The position numbers and the translations under genes were made by a program. A DNA stretch of 6,455 bases from Saprospiraceae bacterium (GTDB lineage: Bacteria; Bacteroidota; Bacteroidia; Chitinophagales; Saprospiraceae), in assembly GCA_023300255.1 (NCBI GenBank), contig JALZWC010000939.1, forward strand, positions 1 to 6,455. The letters are read 5' to 3'. Below the pieces are notes generated by a model. That model was given only the letters and a program-made list of their open reading frames with translations. It made no database searches and had not been told where the DNA came from. Below, one piece after another: positions 1 to 6,288 of this stretch. Numbering within the stretch: the stretch's first letter is position 1; every line of letters begins with the position of its first letter.

Positions 1-102
1 CAGAGCAAGTGAATCTATCTGGCTTTAGACAGACCGCAAAGCGGACGGGCTTGCTGGGCAGGTTAAAATGGCTAATTTATTCTTACTCTTTGCCTTACAT
101 CC
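1..102. other. Flank downstream of murB, no gene seen
   Basis: This stretch lies past the murB stop codon. I see no start codon leading into a convincing reading frame. It holds a small palindrome (CCGC at 34-37, loop AAA, GCGG at 41-44) inside a wider 6-bp inverted pair (AGCAAG at 4-9, CTTGCT at 50-55). Neither is followed by a T-tract on the minus strand, so it is at best a weak terminator for murB. It could equally be part of a dispersed repeat that runs out of the window. Confidence 0.3.
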
Positions 103-1113
103 TCAAATAATATTAACCTCAGGGGTCAATCTTATACCAAAGCGTTTATAAACAGAATCAACAATTTGATAAGCTAATGCCTCTATTTCTTGACCTGTGG
201 CAGCCCCATAATTTACCAAAACAAGTGCTTGTTTAGCATGTGCTCCTGTGTTTCCTACTCGTTTACCTTTCCATCCGCACTGCTCTATTAACCAACCCGC
301 TGGCACTTTGACCTGATTGTTTGGTAAATCATAAAAAACAATAGCAGGAAATCGCTTCTGAAGCTGTTCAAATTGTTGTCTACTAATCTCTGGATTCTTA
401 AAAAAGCTACCTGAATTTCCTAAGTCTGCTGGATCTGGTAATTTCGTAGCGCGAATGTGAATAACGGCATCGCTAATCGCTTTAATGGTAGGGCGTTTGA
501 TTTTTCTTTCTTCTAGGATCTTTTTAATAGCACCATAGTCCATATTCAATTGGTGCGCTCGGTGGGTCAGTTGTAAATAAACAGCCGTAATAAAATACTG
601 TCCTTTTAAGGTTTTTTTAAACACACTATCTCTATATCCAAATAGGCAATCTTCTTTAGTAAATGTTCGCTTCTTGCCTGTAGCAATTTCTATGGCATCT
701 AATTTCAGAAAAACATCTTTTAACTCTACTCCATAGGCACCGATATTCTGTATAGGCGATGCGCCAACTGTTCCCGGTATTAAGGATAGATTTTCTACAC
801 CACCATAGCCTTGTTTGATACACCATAAAATGAAGGTATGCCAGTTCTCACCTCCACCTATTTTTAAAGCGACCGTTTCTTTATTTTTTCGTATAACGCT
901 TATGCCTCTTATTTCATTTTTCAATACTAGTCCTGCTACATCTTTTGTTAATAGCATATTACTCCCACCTCCCAATATAAAAATTGGTTGATAAGGAAGT
1001 TTCAAGGTTGCTTTTAACTGTACTTCAGAATTGATTTTAATAAGATTGGCTGCTTTAGCAGGAAGGCCAAAGGTGTTATAGGTCTGTAAGGAGAGGTTTT
1101 TTTTTATTACCAT
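103..1113 (-). CDS. murB: UDP-N-acetylenolpyruvoylglucosamine reductase (MurB)
   Basis: This is the FAD- and NADPH-dependent enzyme that reduces UDP-GlcNAc-enolpyruvate to UDP-MurNAc, the second committed step of cytoplasmic peptidoglycan precursor synthesis. Counting from the ATG at 1113 (336 residues, close to the ~340 of E. coli MurB), the start reads MVIKKNLSLQTYNTFGL, with the family's early NTFG motif. The FAD-binding GGGSN is at 48-52 and IPGTVGASPIQNIGAYG at about 112-128. GYRDSVFK follows at about 159-166 (family catalytic Arg at 161) and GNSGSFFKNP at 232-241 (family catalytic Ser at 236). C-terminal LTPEV carries the family catalytic Glu at 332. The YRDS segment marks the longer type I MurB. 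A GTG at 1161 would add 16 residues but lies inside the large inverted repeat, and those residues resemble nothing in the family, so I prefer the ATG. No strong Shine-Dalgarno is visible, as is common in Bacteroidota. It follows the ABC transporter gene on the same strand and may share its transcript. Confidence 0.95.
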   Translation of the reverse strand: MVIKKNLSLQTYNTFGLPAKAANLIKINSEVQLKATLKLPYQPIFILGGGSNMLLTKDVAGLVLKNEIRGISVIRKNKETVALKIGGGENWHTFILWCIKQGYGGVENLSLIPGTVGASPIQNIGAYGVELKDVFLKLDAIEIATGKKRTFTKEDCLFGYRDSVFKKTLKGQYFITAVYLQLTHRAHQLNMDYGAIKKILEERKIKRPTIKAISDAVIHIRATKLPDPADLGNSGSFFKNPEISRQQFEQLQKRFPAIVFYDLPNNQVKVPAGWLIEQCGWKGKRVGNTGAHAKQALVLVNYGAATGQEIEALAYQIVDSVYKRFGIRLTPEVNII

Positions 1114-1149
1114 TGAGATCGATTCAAGAGGTCGAAAACTAACTAGATT

Positions 1150-1224
1150 TTTTTTAACCACATAGGTACATAGGTCACATAGTATAGAAATCTATGTGAC
1201 CTATGTACCTATGTGGTTAAAAAA
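1150..1224. repeat. Perfect 33-bp inverted repeat with 9-nt loop
   Basis: The arms at 1150-1182 and 1192-1224 are exact reverse complements, separated by TATAGAAAT. Each left arm starts with six T, so each right arm ends with six A. Inside each arm the 8-mer ACATAGGT occurs twice in a row, followed by a related CACATAG. The structure starts 2 bp after the ABC transporter stop codon and ends 36 bp before the preferred murB start. The A-run follows the stem on both strands, so it lacks the 3' U-tract of an intrinsic terminator. In an RNA from either strand it would fold into a very stable 33-bp duplex. It resembles intergenic CATAG-type repeats that I recall from other Bacteroidota genomes, but I could not check this. 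Confidence 0.93.
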
Positions 1225-1226
1225 TA

Positions 1227-3032
1227 TTACACCATTTCGAATTGCAACTTAGCTAAGCTACTATATAAACCATTGTCCTGTAAAGACAGTTCATCATGGG
1301 TTCCTTTCTCCACAATTTTACCACCATCTAAAACATAGATACAATCTACCTCTCTGATCGTTGCCAATCTATGCGCAATAATAATAGATGTTCTACCTTC
1401 CATTAGTGTATTAAGGGCATCTTGAACGACTCTTTCGGATTCTGCATCCAAAGAAGATGTCGCTTCATCCAATAATAAAATAGCTGGATTTTTTAGAATG
1501 GCTCTAGCGATAGCTAGCCGCTGGCGTTGACCACCAGACAATTTCACCCCTCTTTCGCCAATCAGCGTATCTAAGCCTTCTGGGAATTTTTGAATGTATT
1601 CCCAACAATTAGCTTGTTTAGCTGCGGTAATTACTTCCTCATCTGTAGCATCTTCTTTTCCGTATAGGATATTTTCTTTAATGCTTCCTCCAAAAAGAAT
1701 CACCTCTTGAGGCACTAAGGCCATATTATTTCTAAGATCTCTTATATCTATATCGTATATACTTTGCCCATCTACTTTTATATCCCCTTTTTCTATTCCA
1801 TAAAACTGTAATAACAATTGAATGATTGTCGATTTACCAGCTCCACTTGGCCCTACTAACGCTATTTTTTGACCCGACTTTATCTCTAGATTAATTCCTT
1901 TTAATACCGGTAAATCTTGGCGAGTAGGATAACGAAAATGAACATCTTCAAAGGTGACATTCCCTTGTATATCCATTGCTGTTAAGTGTGGCTTCTTATT
2001 TAAATCGACTTCTCCTTTTGTATTTAGAATCTCTCTTACCCTTTCTGTTGCTCCGATTGCTCCGATAATTTCTGGGTAAAAATTTCCTAAACTAGCAATA
2101 GATGCACCAATTATAAAAGTGTAGGTAACAAAGGAAATTAACTTGCCAGCCGAGATTGTTCCATTTTGAACCATCATTGCAGCTTGAAAAATAATAAAGA
2201 ACAAAGCACCAAATAATATTGTCACTATAAATACAGAAAAGGCTGCTCTACCTCGTGCATATTTCAAGGCGATCGTTACTACACTATCTATAGATTTTCC
2301 GTATCGTTTAGTTTCAAACATTTCATTAGCAAATGCTTTAACCACTTGAATAGATTGCAAAGATTCTCCTAAAATAGAATTAGATTCCGCTAATTGTTTC
2401 TGTCGCTGTTTAGATAATTTCCGAATATACCGACCAAAGAAAATAGCACAAACCATTACTACTGGAACCGTCAACAACATAATTAAGGACAAGCGTGGCG
2501 TGGTGATTGCTAAAAACATAATTCCTACAAAAAGGATAATAATCTGTCTAAAAAATTCCGCTAAGGTGATAGAAAACGTACTATATAACTTCTCTACATC
2601 AGAGGTCAATCGACTAATCAAGTCGCCCATTTTATTCTCTTCAAAAAAAGTAATCGGTAAAGAAACCATCTTTTGATACAGCGCAGATCTAATATCTGCT
2701 ATCCCTTTTTCACTCACATTGGCAAATAAAATCACTCTAGTATAGGAGACAAATCCTTGCACAAATAACACCCCCACCAATACAAAACCAATCTGTGTTA
2801 AAGAAATACCATATTCCGATTTTCCTTGTGCCGTATCTACCATTAGACCTATCAAATATGGAAATAACATAAAGACCATACTTGAAAGAAACAATAGGAA
2901 CATCCCAATTATAAAAGACCATTTATAGGGTCGAATGAATTCGAATATTTGTAAAGCTTCTCTAAAATTCTCCTTGGTCACTTTCACCTTTGGAGCTTCA
3001 TCTAAATCTATTTTGCTATGTATTCTTGCCAT
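1227..3032 (-). CDS. ABC exporter, fused transmembrane and ATPase domains (MsbA/MDR type)
   Basis: A 601-residue half-transporter, the usual size for this family, expected to work as a homodimer in the inner membrane and export a lipid or hydrophobic substrate using ATP. The substrate cannot be read from the sequence. The membrane domain covers about residues 35-320, with hydrophobic segments near 39-60, 80-100, 157-176, 182-200, 265-286 and 296-316. The nucleotide-binding domain has all key elements: A-loop Tyr368, Walker A GPSGAGKST at 394-402, Q-loop Gln442, signature LSGGQ at 498-502, Walker B ILLLDE at 518-523, D-loop SSLD at 526-529 and H-loop His554. Nothing looks degenerate, so it should be active. 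The ATG at 3032 has an AAGGAAG-like ribosome site (3042-3049) 9 nt upstream and a good promoter further up. It precedes murB, with the large hairpin between them. It could be called msbA-like, but that assignment is not secure. Confidence 0.93.
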   Translation of the reverse strand: MARIHSKIDLDEAPKVKVTKENFREALQIFEFIRPYKWSFIIGMFLLFLSSMVFMLFPYLIGLMVDTAQGKSEYGISLTQIGFVLVGVLFVQGFVSYTRVILFANVSEKGIADIRSALYQKMVSLPITFFEENKMGDLISRLTSDVEKLYSTFSITLAEFFRQIIILFVGIMFLAITTPRLSLIMLLTVPVVMVCAIFFGRYIRKLSKQRQKQLAESNSILGESLQSIQVVKAFANEMFETKRYGKSIDSVVTIALKYARGRAAFSVFIVTILFGALFFIIFQAAMMVQNGTISAGKLISFVTYTFIIGASIASLGNFYPEIIGAIGATERVREILNTKGEVDLNKKPHLTAMDIQGNVTFEDVHFRYPTRQDLPVLKGINLEIKSGQKIALVGPSGAGKSTIIQLLLQFYGIEKGDIKVDGQSIYDIDIRDLRNNMALVPQEVILFGGSIKENILYGKEDATDEEVITAAKQANCWEYIQKFPEGLDTLIGERGVKLSGGQRQRLAIARAILKNPAILLLDEATSSLDAESERVVQDALNTLMEGRTSIIIAHRLATIREVDCIYVLDGGKIVEKGTHDELSLQDNGLYSSLAKLQFEMV

Positions 3033-3081
3033 TTGTCTTTACTTCCTTAATATTCTTTTAACTAAATCCTCAAATCCACAA

Positions 3082-3109
3082 CAAAAATACTGCTTATTTA
3101 GGATAGCAA
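3082..3109 (-). promoter_or_regulatory. Candidate Bacteroidota-type promoter for the ABC transporter
   Basis: Read on the minus strand, TTG (3107-3109) is followed after 17 nt by TATTTTTG (3082-3089), an exact match to the TAnnTTTG -7 element used by the primary sigma factor of Bacteroidota. Transcription would start near 3076, giving a leader of roughly 45 nt before the ATG at 3032. I found no comparable motif on the plus strand for the divergent gene at 3261. Confidence 0.5.
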
Positions 3110-3260
3110 CCCTAAGTAAAGGAAATACATTGTCCTTTGATCGTAAAAAATAGAGGTGTTTTTTAACAGATCGCATAAAAAGAGCAATGCACCGTTAATA
3201 ATATGGACACTTCCATGTCTAATCATTTCAAAACACCTTCATTTTACAATTTTTTAGGCC

Positions 3261-4049
3261 ATGTCCAGATATCTGCTTTTCTTTTGCTTATTCTATAGTA
3301 CCCATCCAATTCTAGCTCAAAAAAAAGACTTTGTTATTGGTTTGCAATCTGGTAATAATTATAGCAGGACTGTTATTACAAAGGAATTTACTGCTAGTCC
3401 TTTAAAAGGCGATTATTTTATAGGGAGTTCTTTTGGCGTAGTTGCTCGTAGCAAGTTGACCACCTATAAATGGGAGTGGGGTGGTTTTTCTAATAGATTT
3501 ATTGTTTTTGCAGAATATGGTCTTGGGGCTACCTTTGGAGGATATAACTATTCTTACAAAGACGAAATAACTTTTCAAGCACAATACAATGTACAACTAC
3601 CACTTCTATTCGTCATGCGCCCTACCAAACAAAAGTATTGGTATAAAAACTTTAAGGGAAAAAGAATTTATCCTATTGTAAAGGCTGGATTGACGCTCTA
3701 CAAAACATTCAACCAACAACTTGAAAAAAAATATTTGTTTGGAGAGGATGAAGTATTAGAACAACTCGAAGCAGCTAAGTCGATTAATATAAGTTTTACA
3801 AATGCCTTGGGGTTTCAAAGAGAATATAAAAATGGTAGAATTATGTACATAGGTATTAGCACCCAAAGTTTCCTCTTTCAACAAGTAGAAGGAACAGTCG
3901 AAGTAAGAAGTAAACAACTCAATGAGATAGCTCAAATTAGAAAAGGTATTATTCTTTGGTCCTTGGATCTGCAATACTTTTTTGGTAAACGAGTTCGCAA
4001 TCCTAAACATGGAAAACTACCTAAAATAATTTATAATCCTAGATTTTAA
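3261..4049 (+). CDS. Secreted protein, probable outer-membrane beta-barrel, function unknown
   Basis: I do not recognise this 262-residue protein at family level. Residues 1-19 form a Sec signal peptide (hydrophobic YLLFFCLFY, probable cleavage after ILA, leaving Gln20 first). The mature part has alternating polar/aromatic stretches typical of transmembrane beta-strands, for example FIVFAEYGLGATFGGYNYSY (80-99), QYNVQLPLLFVMR (108-120), RIYPIVKAGLTLYKTF (135-150) and IILWSLDLQYFFG (230-242). The QLPLLF stretch resembles the strand seen in Bacteroidota 'outer membrane beta-barrel'/PorT-like proteins. After the last predicted strand comes a basic tail of about 20 residues (KRVRNPKHGKLPKIIYNPRF). 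It has no recognisable type IX sorting domain. The start is secure because an in-frame TAG lies 6 nt upstream of the ATG. The gene is divergent from the ABC transporter and is followed 12 nt after its stop by a palindrome with a T-tract. Some other secreted beta-rich fold is possible. Confidence 0.82.
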   Translation: MSRYLLFFCLFYSTHPILAQKKDFVIGLQSGNNYSRTVITKEFTASPLKGDYFIGSSFGVVARSKLTTYKWEWGGFSNRFIVFAEYGLGATFGGYNYSYKDEITFQAQYNVQLPLLFVMRPTKQKYWYKNFKGKRIYPIVKAGLTLYKTFNQQLEKKYLFGEDEVLEQLEAAKSINISFTNALGFQREYKNGRIMYIGISTQSFLFQQVEGTVEVRSKQLNEIAQIRKGIILWSLDLQYFFGKRVRNPKHGKLPKIIYNPRF

Positions 4050-4052
4050 TTA

Positions 4053-4168
4053 AGTGGCGTTGCGATCCGATCACTGGAAGTGATCGGACCGCTTGTTTTT
4101 ATTGAGAATATTTCATTAGTCACACCAAGTCGTCCGATCACTTTGGAGTGGTCGGATGACAGATCTCG
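4053..4168. repeat. Tandem REP-like unit, copy 1 (uninterrupted)
   Basis: This is the first of two adjacent ~116-bp copies. It contains palindrome A (arms 4062-4075 and 4079-4092, loop GGA, 13 of 14 positions paired) and palindrome B (arms 4129-4142 and 4147-4160, loop TTGG, 14 positions with two G-T pairs). Both share the core CCGATCACT. They are joined by about 36 bp of AT-rich DNA. It is non-coding and begins 3 bp after the stop of the gene at 3261. It represents the form without the mobile insertion found in copy 2. Confidence 0.9.
4062..4100 (+). terminator. Possible intrinsic terminator formed by palindrome A
   Basis: The GC-rich hairpin at 4062-4092 (loop GGA) is followed by CTTGTTTTT. 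It sits 12 nt after the stop codon of the secreted-protein gene, where a terminator would be expected. The T-tract is interrupted by a G and the hairpin belongs to a repeat family, so termination may be a secondary effect. Confidence 0.42.
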
Positions 4169-4173
4169 TGGAT

Positions 4174-4435
4174 AGTGCGTTGCGATCCAACCACTGGAAC
4201 AGGCTGACCGCTAATAGCTTTGAATCATACGTAGCCGCCAAATTTATTTGGCAGGCTCTATATAATTCTTTGATTATCAGCATTTTAAACCTACCAAATA
4301 AATTTGGTGGTTACGAAAAACGCATTAACGGTCAGCCTGTGGAAGTGATCGGACCGCTTGTTTTTGTTGAGAGAATATTTCGTTAGTCACACCAAGTCGT
4401 CCGATCACTTTGGAGTGGTCGGATGACAGATCTCG
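4174..4435. repeat. Tandem REP-like unit, copy 2, split by an insertion
   Basis: This is the second copy of the unit that starts at 4053, separated from it by 5 bp (4169-4173). Outside the insertion it differs from copy 1 by four substitutions and two small indels. Palindrome B is intact (arms 4396-4409 and 4414-4427). Palindrome A is split: its left arm (about 4178-4195) and right arm (4344-4357) are now separated by the 142-bp element plus the duplicated GGA. Two of the four substitutions fall in this separated left arm (CCAACCACT against CCGATCACT in copy 1). Confidence 0.9.
4199..4340. mobile_element. 142-bp MITE-like element with 3-bp target duplication
   Basis: The ends are perfect 12-bp terminal inverted repeats, ACAGGCTGACCG (4199-4210) and its complement (4329-4340). 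The similarity continues imperfectly inwards (yTAATr). It resumes in strong inner arms at 4235-4255 and 4290-4310 (19 of 21 matching), around a 34-nt AT-rich centre. The element is too short to encode a transposase and would be moved in trans. GGA flanks it directly on both sides (4196-4198 and 4341-4343). Removing the element and one GGA gives exactly the sequence of copy 1 at the same place. The parent transposon is not in the window. A 3-bp duplication occurs in several IS families, so I do not assign one. Confidence 0.85.
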
Positions 4436-4547
4436 GCCAATTGGAAGAAACTTGCCTCAACTTTATTTTTCATTCATTAGAATTGGAATACATCAGACAA
4501 TTAACAAAGATATTTTGTCAGACTTAGTATTTTGATTAGTTTTAGCT

Positions 4548-4727
4548 ATGAATCTTAAGTACATCAAACTTTTATTATTGCTTCTTGGAATAAGTGCTAG
4601 CCACAGCCCTTTATTTGCGACGCATATCATTGGTGGAGAAATTTTATATGAATGCTTGGGTAATGAAATGTACGAAATTACGATGAAAAATATAGCTCTA
4701 TACCTCCTGATTACATCCCCTGAATAG
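4548..4727 (+). pseudogene. 5' remnant of a large gliding-motility/type IX-type surface protein gene
   Basis: The reading frame from ATG 4548 gives 59 residues. A signal peptide (residues 1-24, six consecutive Leu, ending LFA) is followed by THIIGGEILYECLGNEMYEITMK at 25-47. The (A)THI(V/I)GGEI-YECLG-YxIT pattern is how many very large Bacteroidota PKD-repeat, gliding-motility-associated C-terminal-domain proteins begin. Those normally continue with VYRDC and run for many hundreds of residues. Here the similarity ends after Lys47 (about 4688), and the frame runs 12 unrelated residues to a TAG inside the 3' end of the convergent phoX gene. I read it as a gene truncated by deletion or rearrangement, with its break between about 4689 and 4710. 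A functional 59-residue exported peptide is less likely. The repeat cluster ends about 110 bp upstream. Confidence 0.72.
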
Positions 4728-6288
4728 CCTCCAAAGTCTCTCCACTAATCGTTACCACAGAAGACCTCGGCAAACTATTTCCACCATCAGGCCAATGGCT
4801 AGTAAGCTCCTCTAAATTTTTAGAATACTCTCCAGGATGTTGTACACTTAAAAATAAAGTTTTTCCATCGGGTGAAAAGAAAGGCCCTGTCATTTCTGCA
4901 TCACTTGGAGCACTGGCAATCTGCATCACCTGCCCTGCTTTAGGACCAGATCTAGGAACTAGAAAAAGGCCATTATTTTTAAATTCTTTATAAGGTTCTT
5001 TATGCATGAGGCTTCCTGACATATCAGAGGTAAACCATAGGTTACCAGCCGTGTCAAAGGCCATATTATCAGGACAGGCGAATCCAGTTTCTACGCCACC
5101 TGCCAAGTATTTATCAGGTTTAAATGTCAGGGAGGTATGATCGTTGTCTGTTTCTACTATTTTTAAAATAGATCCATAGTAATTTTTGGTCCCCGTATTA
5201 TTCGTAAGGGAGACTAATACATGTCCAGTGATAGGATCAATTTCAATATCTTCTGGTCGATCTAAACCCGTGCCACCTACTAACTTAGCAGCCTCTCTCA
5301 AACGAATTAATACTTCTGTTTGGTCTTTAAATTTTTTCTGTAATATAGGACTTTCTTCATAATCCAATGACGCCCAAAGTCCTAAGCGAACATTTGCTAC
5401 ATATAATTTTCCTTCCGATAAAGAACCTGGCTTGGAGCTAATAAATTTATATAAACACTCATTAACAGAATCATCTCCAGAATAGACCACTACTCTCCCA
5501 TCAGGTAGTTCTTTTACCGTAGCGCATTCATGTGCGCATCTACCTAAGGCTACCTGTTTTTTTGCGGCGCCTGTATGTGGATCAACTTCTACGACCCACC
5601 CATAATGTTCTGGTGGATTATCAAAGTGCTTATGCCAACCAAGAAAAGCTCTTTTTTCTATTAAGCTACCATCTTTAAAATTACGCTCTCCATAGAACAT
5701 GTCGTAATTCTCTTCGCAAGTTAGAATCGTCCCCCATGGCGTAATGCCTCCTGAGCAATTAGCCAATGTCCCCATTGCTACTTTTTTATCTGCAATGGGA
5801 TGCGGCCAGTTGAATGGTATTTCTGTTTGTCCAGTAATCCTCTTATTGATCGGATCATTTTTTTGGACCTTCCATTTTCCTTTTGCCGTTTTTTTAATCC
5901 GTAGAATACTGCCTCCTACATTATACTGTTCTTGCTGTACTTGCTCTTTTGTTTTTTCATCTCCACCAACATAGTTAGATACAAACATTGGATCTACATA
6001 TTCGTGATTGACCCAGAGTATCCCATCATCTGGTTTTGCAGGGTCAAAAGGTAAAAATGCAGTATAATCATTATTAAAACCAAAGGTATCTTTCTTACTA
6101 ATAGGGTCCTCCCACTTTATTAAAACATCATAGGAAAGACCTTTTGCTAGTTTTAGTTCATCTTCATCCGAAGGGGCAATACCTTGAAAACTATCAAAAA
6201 AAGAATTGTTTGCAGCAAGTATAGATGGAGAGAGGGCGGTCATGGCTATTCCTTTGCCAAGAAAGTCTAAAAAGGTTCTACGATCCAT
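4711..6288 (-). CDS. phoX: Tat-exported PhoX-family alkaline phosphatase (DUF839)
   Basis: A 525-residue enzyme of the PhoX family, which releases phosphate from organic phosphoesters outside the cytoplasm using iron and calcium cofactors. The N-terminus MDRRTFLDFLGKG carries a twin-arginine motif (Arg3-Arg4) and a hydrophobic stretch to about residue 26, so it should be exported folded by Tat, as expected for an enzyme loading metal in the cytoplasm. Conserved family blocks appear in order: LWVNHEY (91-97), NCSGGITPWGT (177-187), CEEN (191-194), LGRCAHE (248-254), YSGDD (269-273), RPEDIE (344-349), PDNMAFD (406-412) and FFSPDGKTLFLSVQHPG (470-486). Cys178 matches, from memory, the cysteine bridging the two irons in the solved PhoX structure. 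Glu254 and Glu346 are likely metal ligands. The protein looks complete. The start is fixed by the Tat motif at residues 2-7. No Pho box could be recognised upstream. The 3' end overlaps the convergent gene remnant by 17 bp. Confidence 0.92.
   Translation of the reverse strand: MDRRTFLDFLGKGIAMTALSPSILAANNSFFDSFQGIAPSDEDELKLAKGLSYDVLIKWEDPISKKDTFGFNNDYTAFLPFDPAKPDDGILWVNHEYVDPMFVSNYVGGDEKTKEQVQQEQYNVGGSILRIKKTAKGKWKVQKNDPINKRITGQTEIPFNWPHPIADKKVAMGTLANCSGGITPWGTILTCEENYDMFYGERNFKDGSLIEKRAFLGWHKHFDNPPEHYGWVVEVDPHTGAAKKQVALGRCAHECATVKELPDGRVVVYSGDDSVNECLYKFISSKPGSLSEGKLYVANVRLGLWASLDYEESPILQKKFKDQTEVLIRLREAAKLVGGTGLDRPEDIEIDPITGHVLVSLTNNTGTKNYYGSILKIVETDNDHTSLTFKPDKYLAGGVETGFACPDNMAFDTAGNLWFTSDMSGSLMHKEPYKEFKNNGLFLVPRSGPKAGQVMQIASAPSDAEMTGPFFSPDGKTLFLSVQHPGEYSKNLEELTSHWPDGGNSLPRSSVVTISGETLEAIQGM

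Noticed and set aside
1114..1161. GTG start at 1161 extending murB by 16 residues
   Set aside because: The start codon lies inside the large inverted repeat and the added residues do not fit the family. The ATG at 1113 gives the usual length and N-terminus.
1150..1224. Bidirectional intrinsic terminator
   Set aside because: The polarity is wrong: T-runs precede and A-runs follow the stem on both strands, so no U-tract would follow the hairpin.
2935..3153. 72-codon plus-strand ORF over the start of the ABC transporter gene
   Set aside because: It is the antisense shadow of a well-supported coding sequence and crosses that gene's promoter and ribosome site.
4156..4386. Open frame of 76 codons on the plus strand across the repeat cluster
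   Set aside because: It runs through palindrome B, the whole MITE-like element and half of copy 2. It has no protein-like pattern and is explained by the repeats.
4053..4435. CRISPR-like array
   Set aside because: There are only two copies, each over 110 bp and internally palindromic, with a 5-bp spacer. This is a tandem duplication, not a repeat-spacer array.
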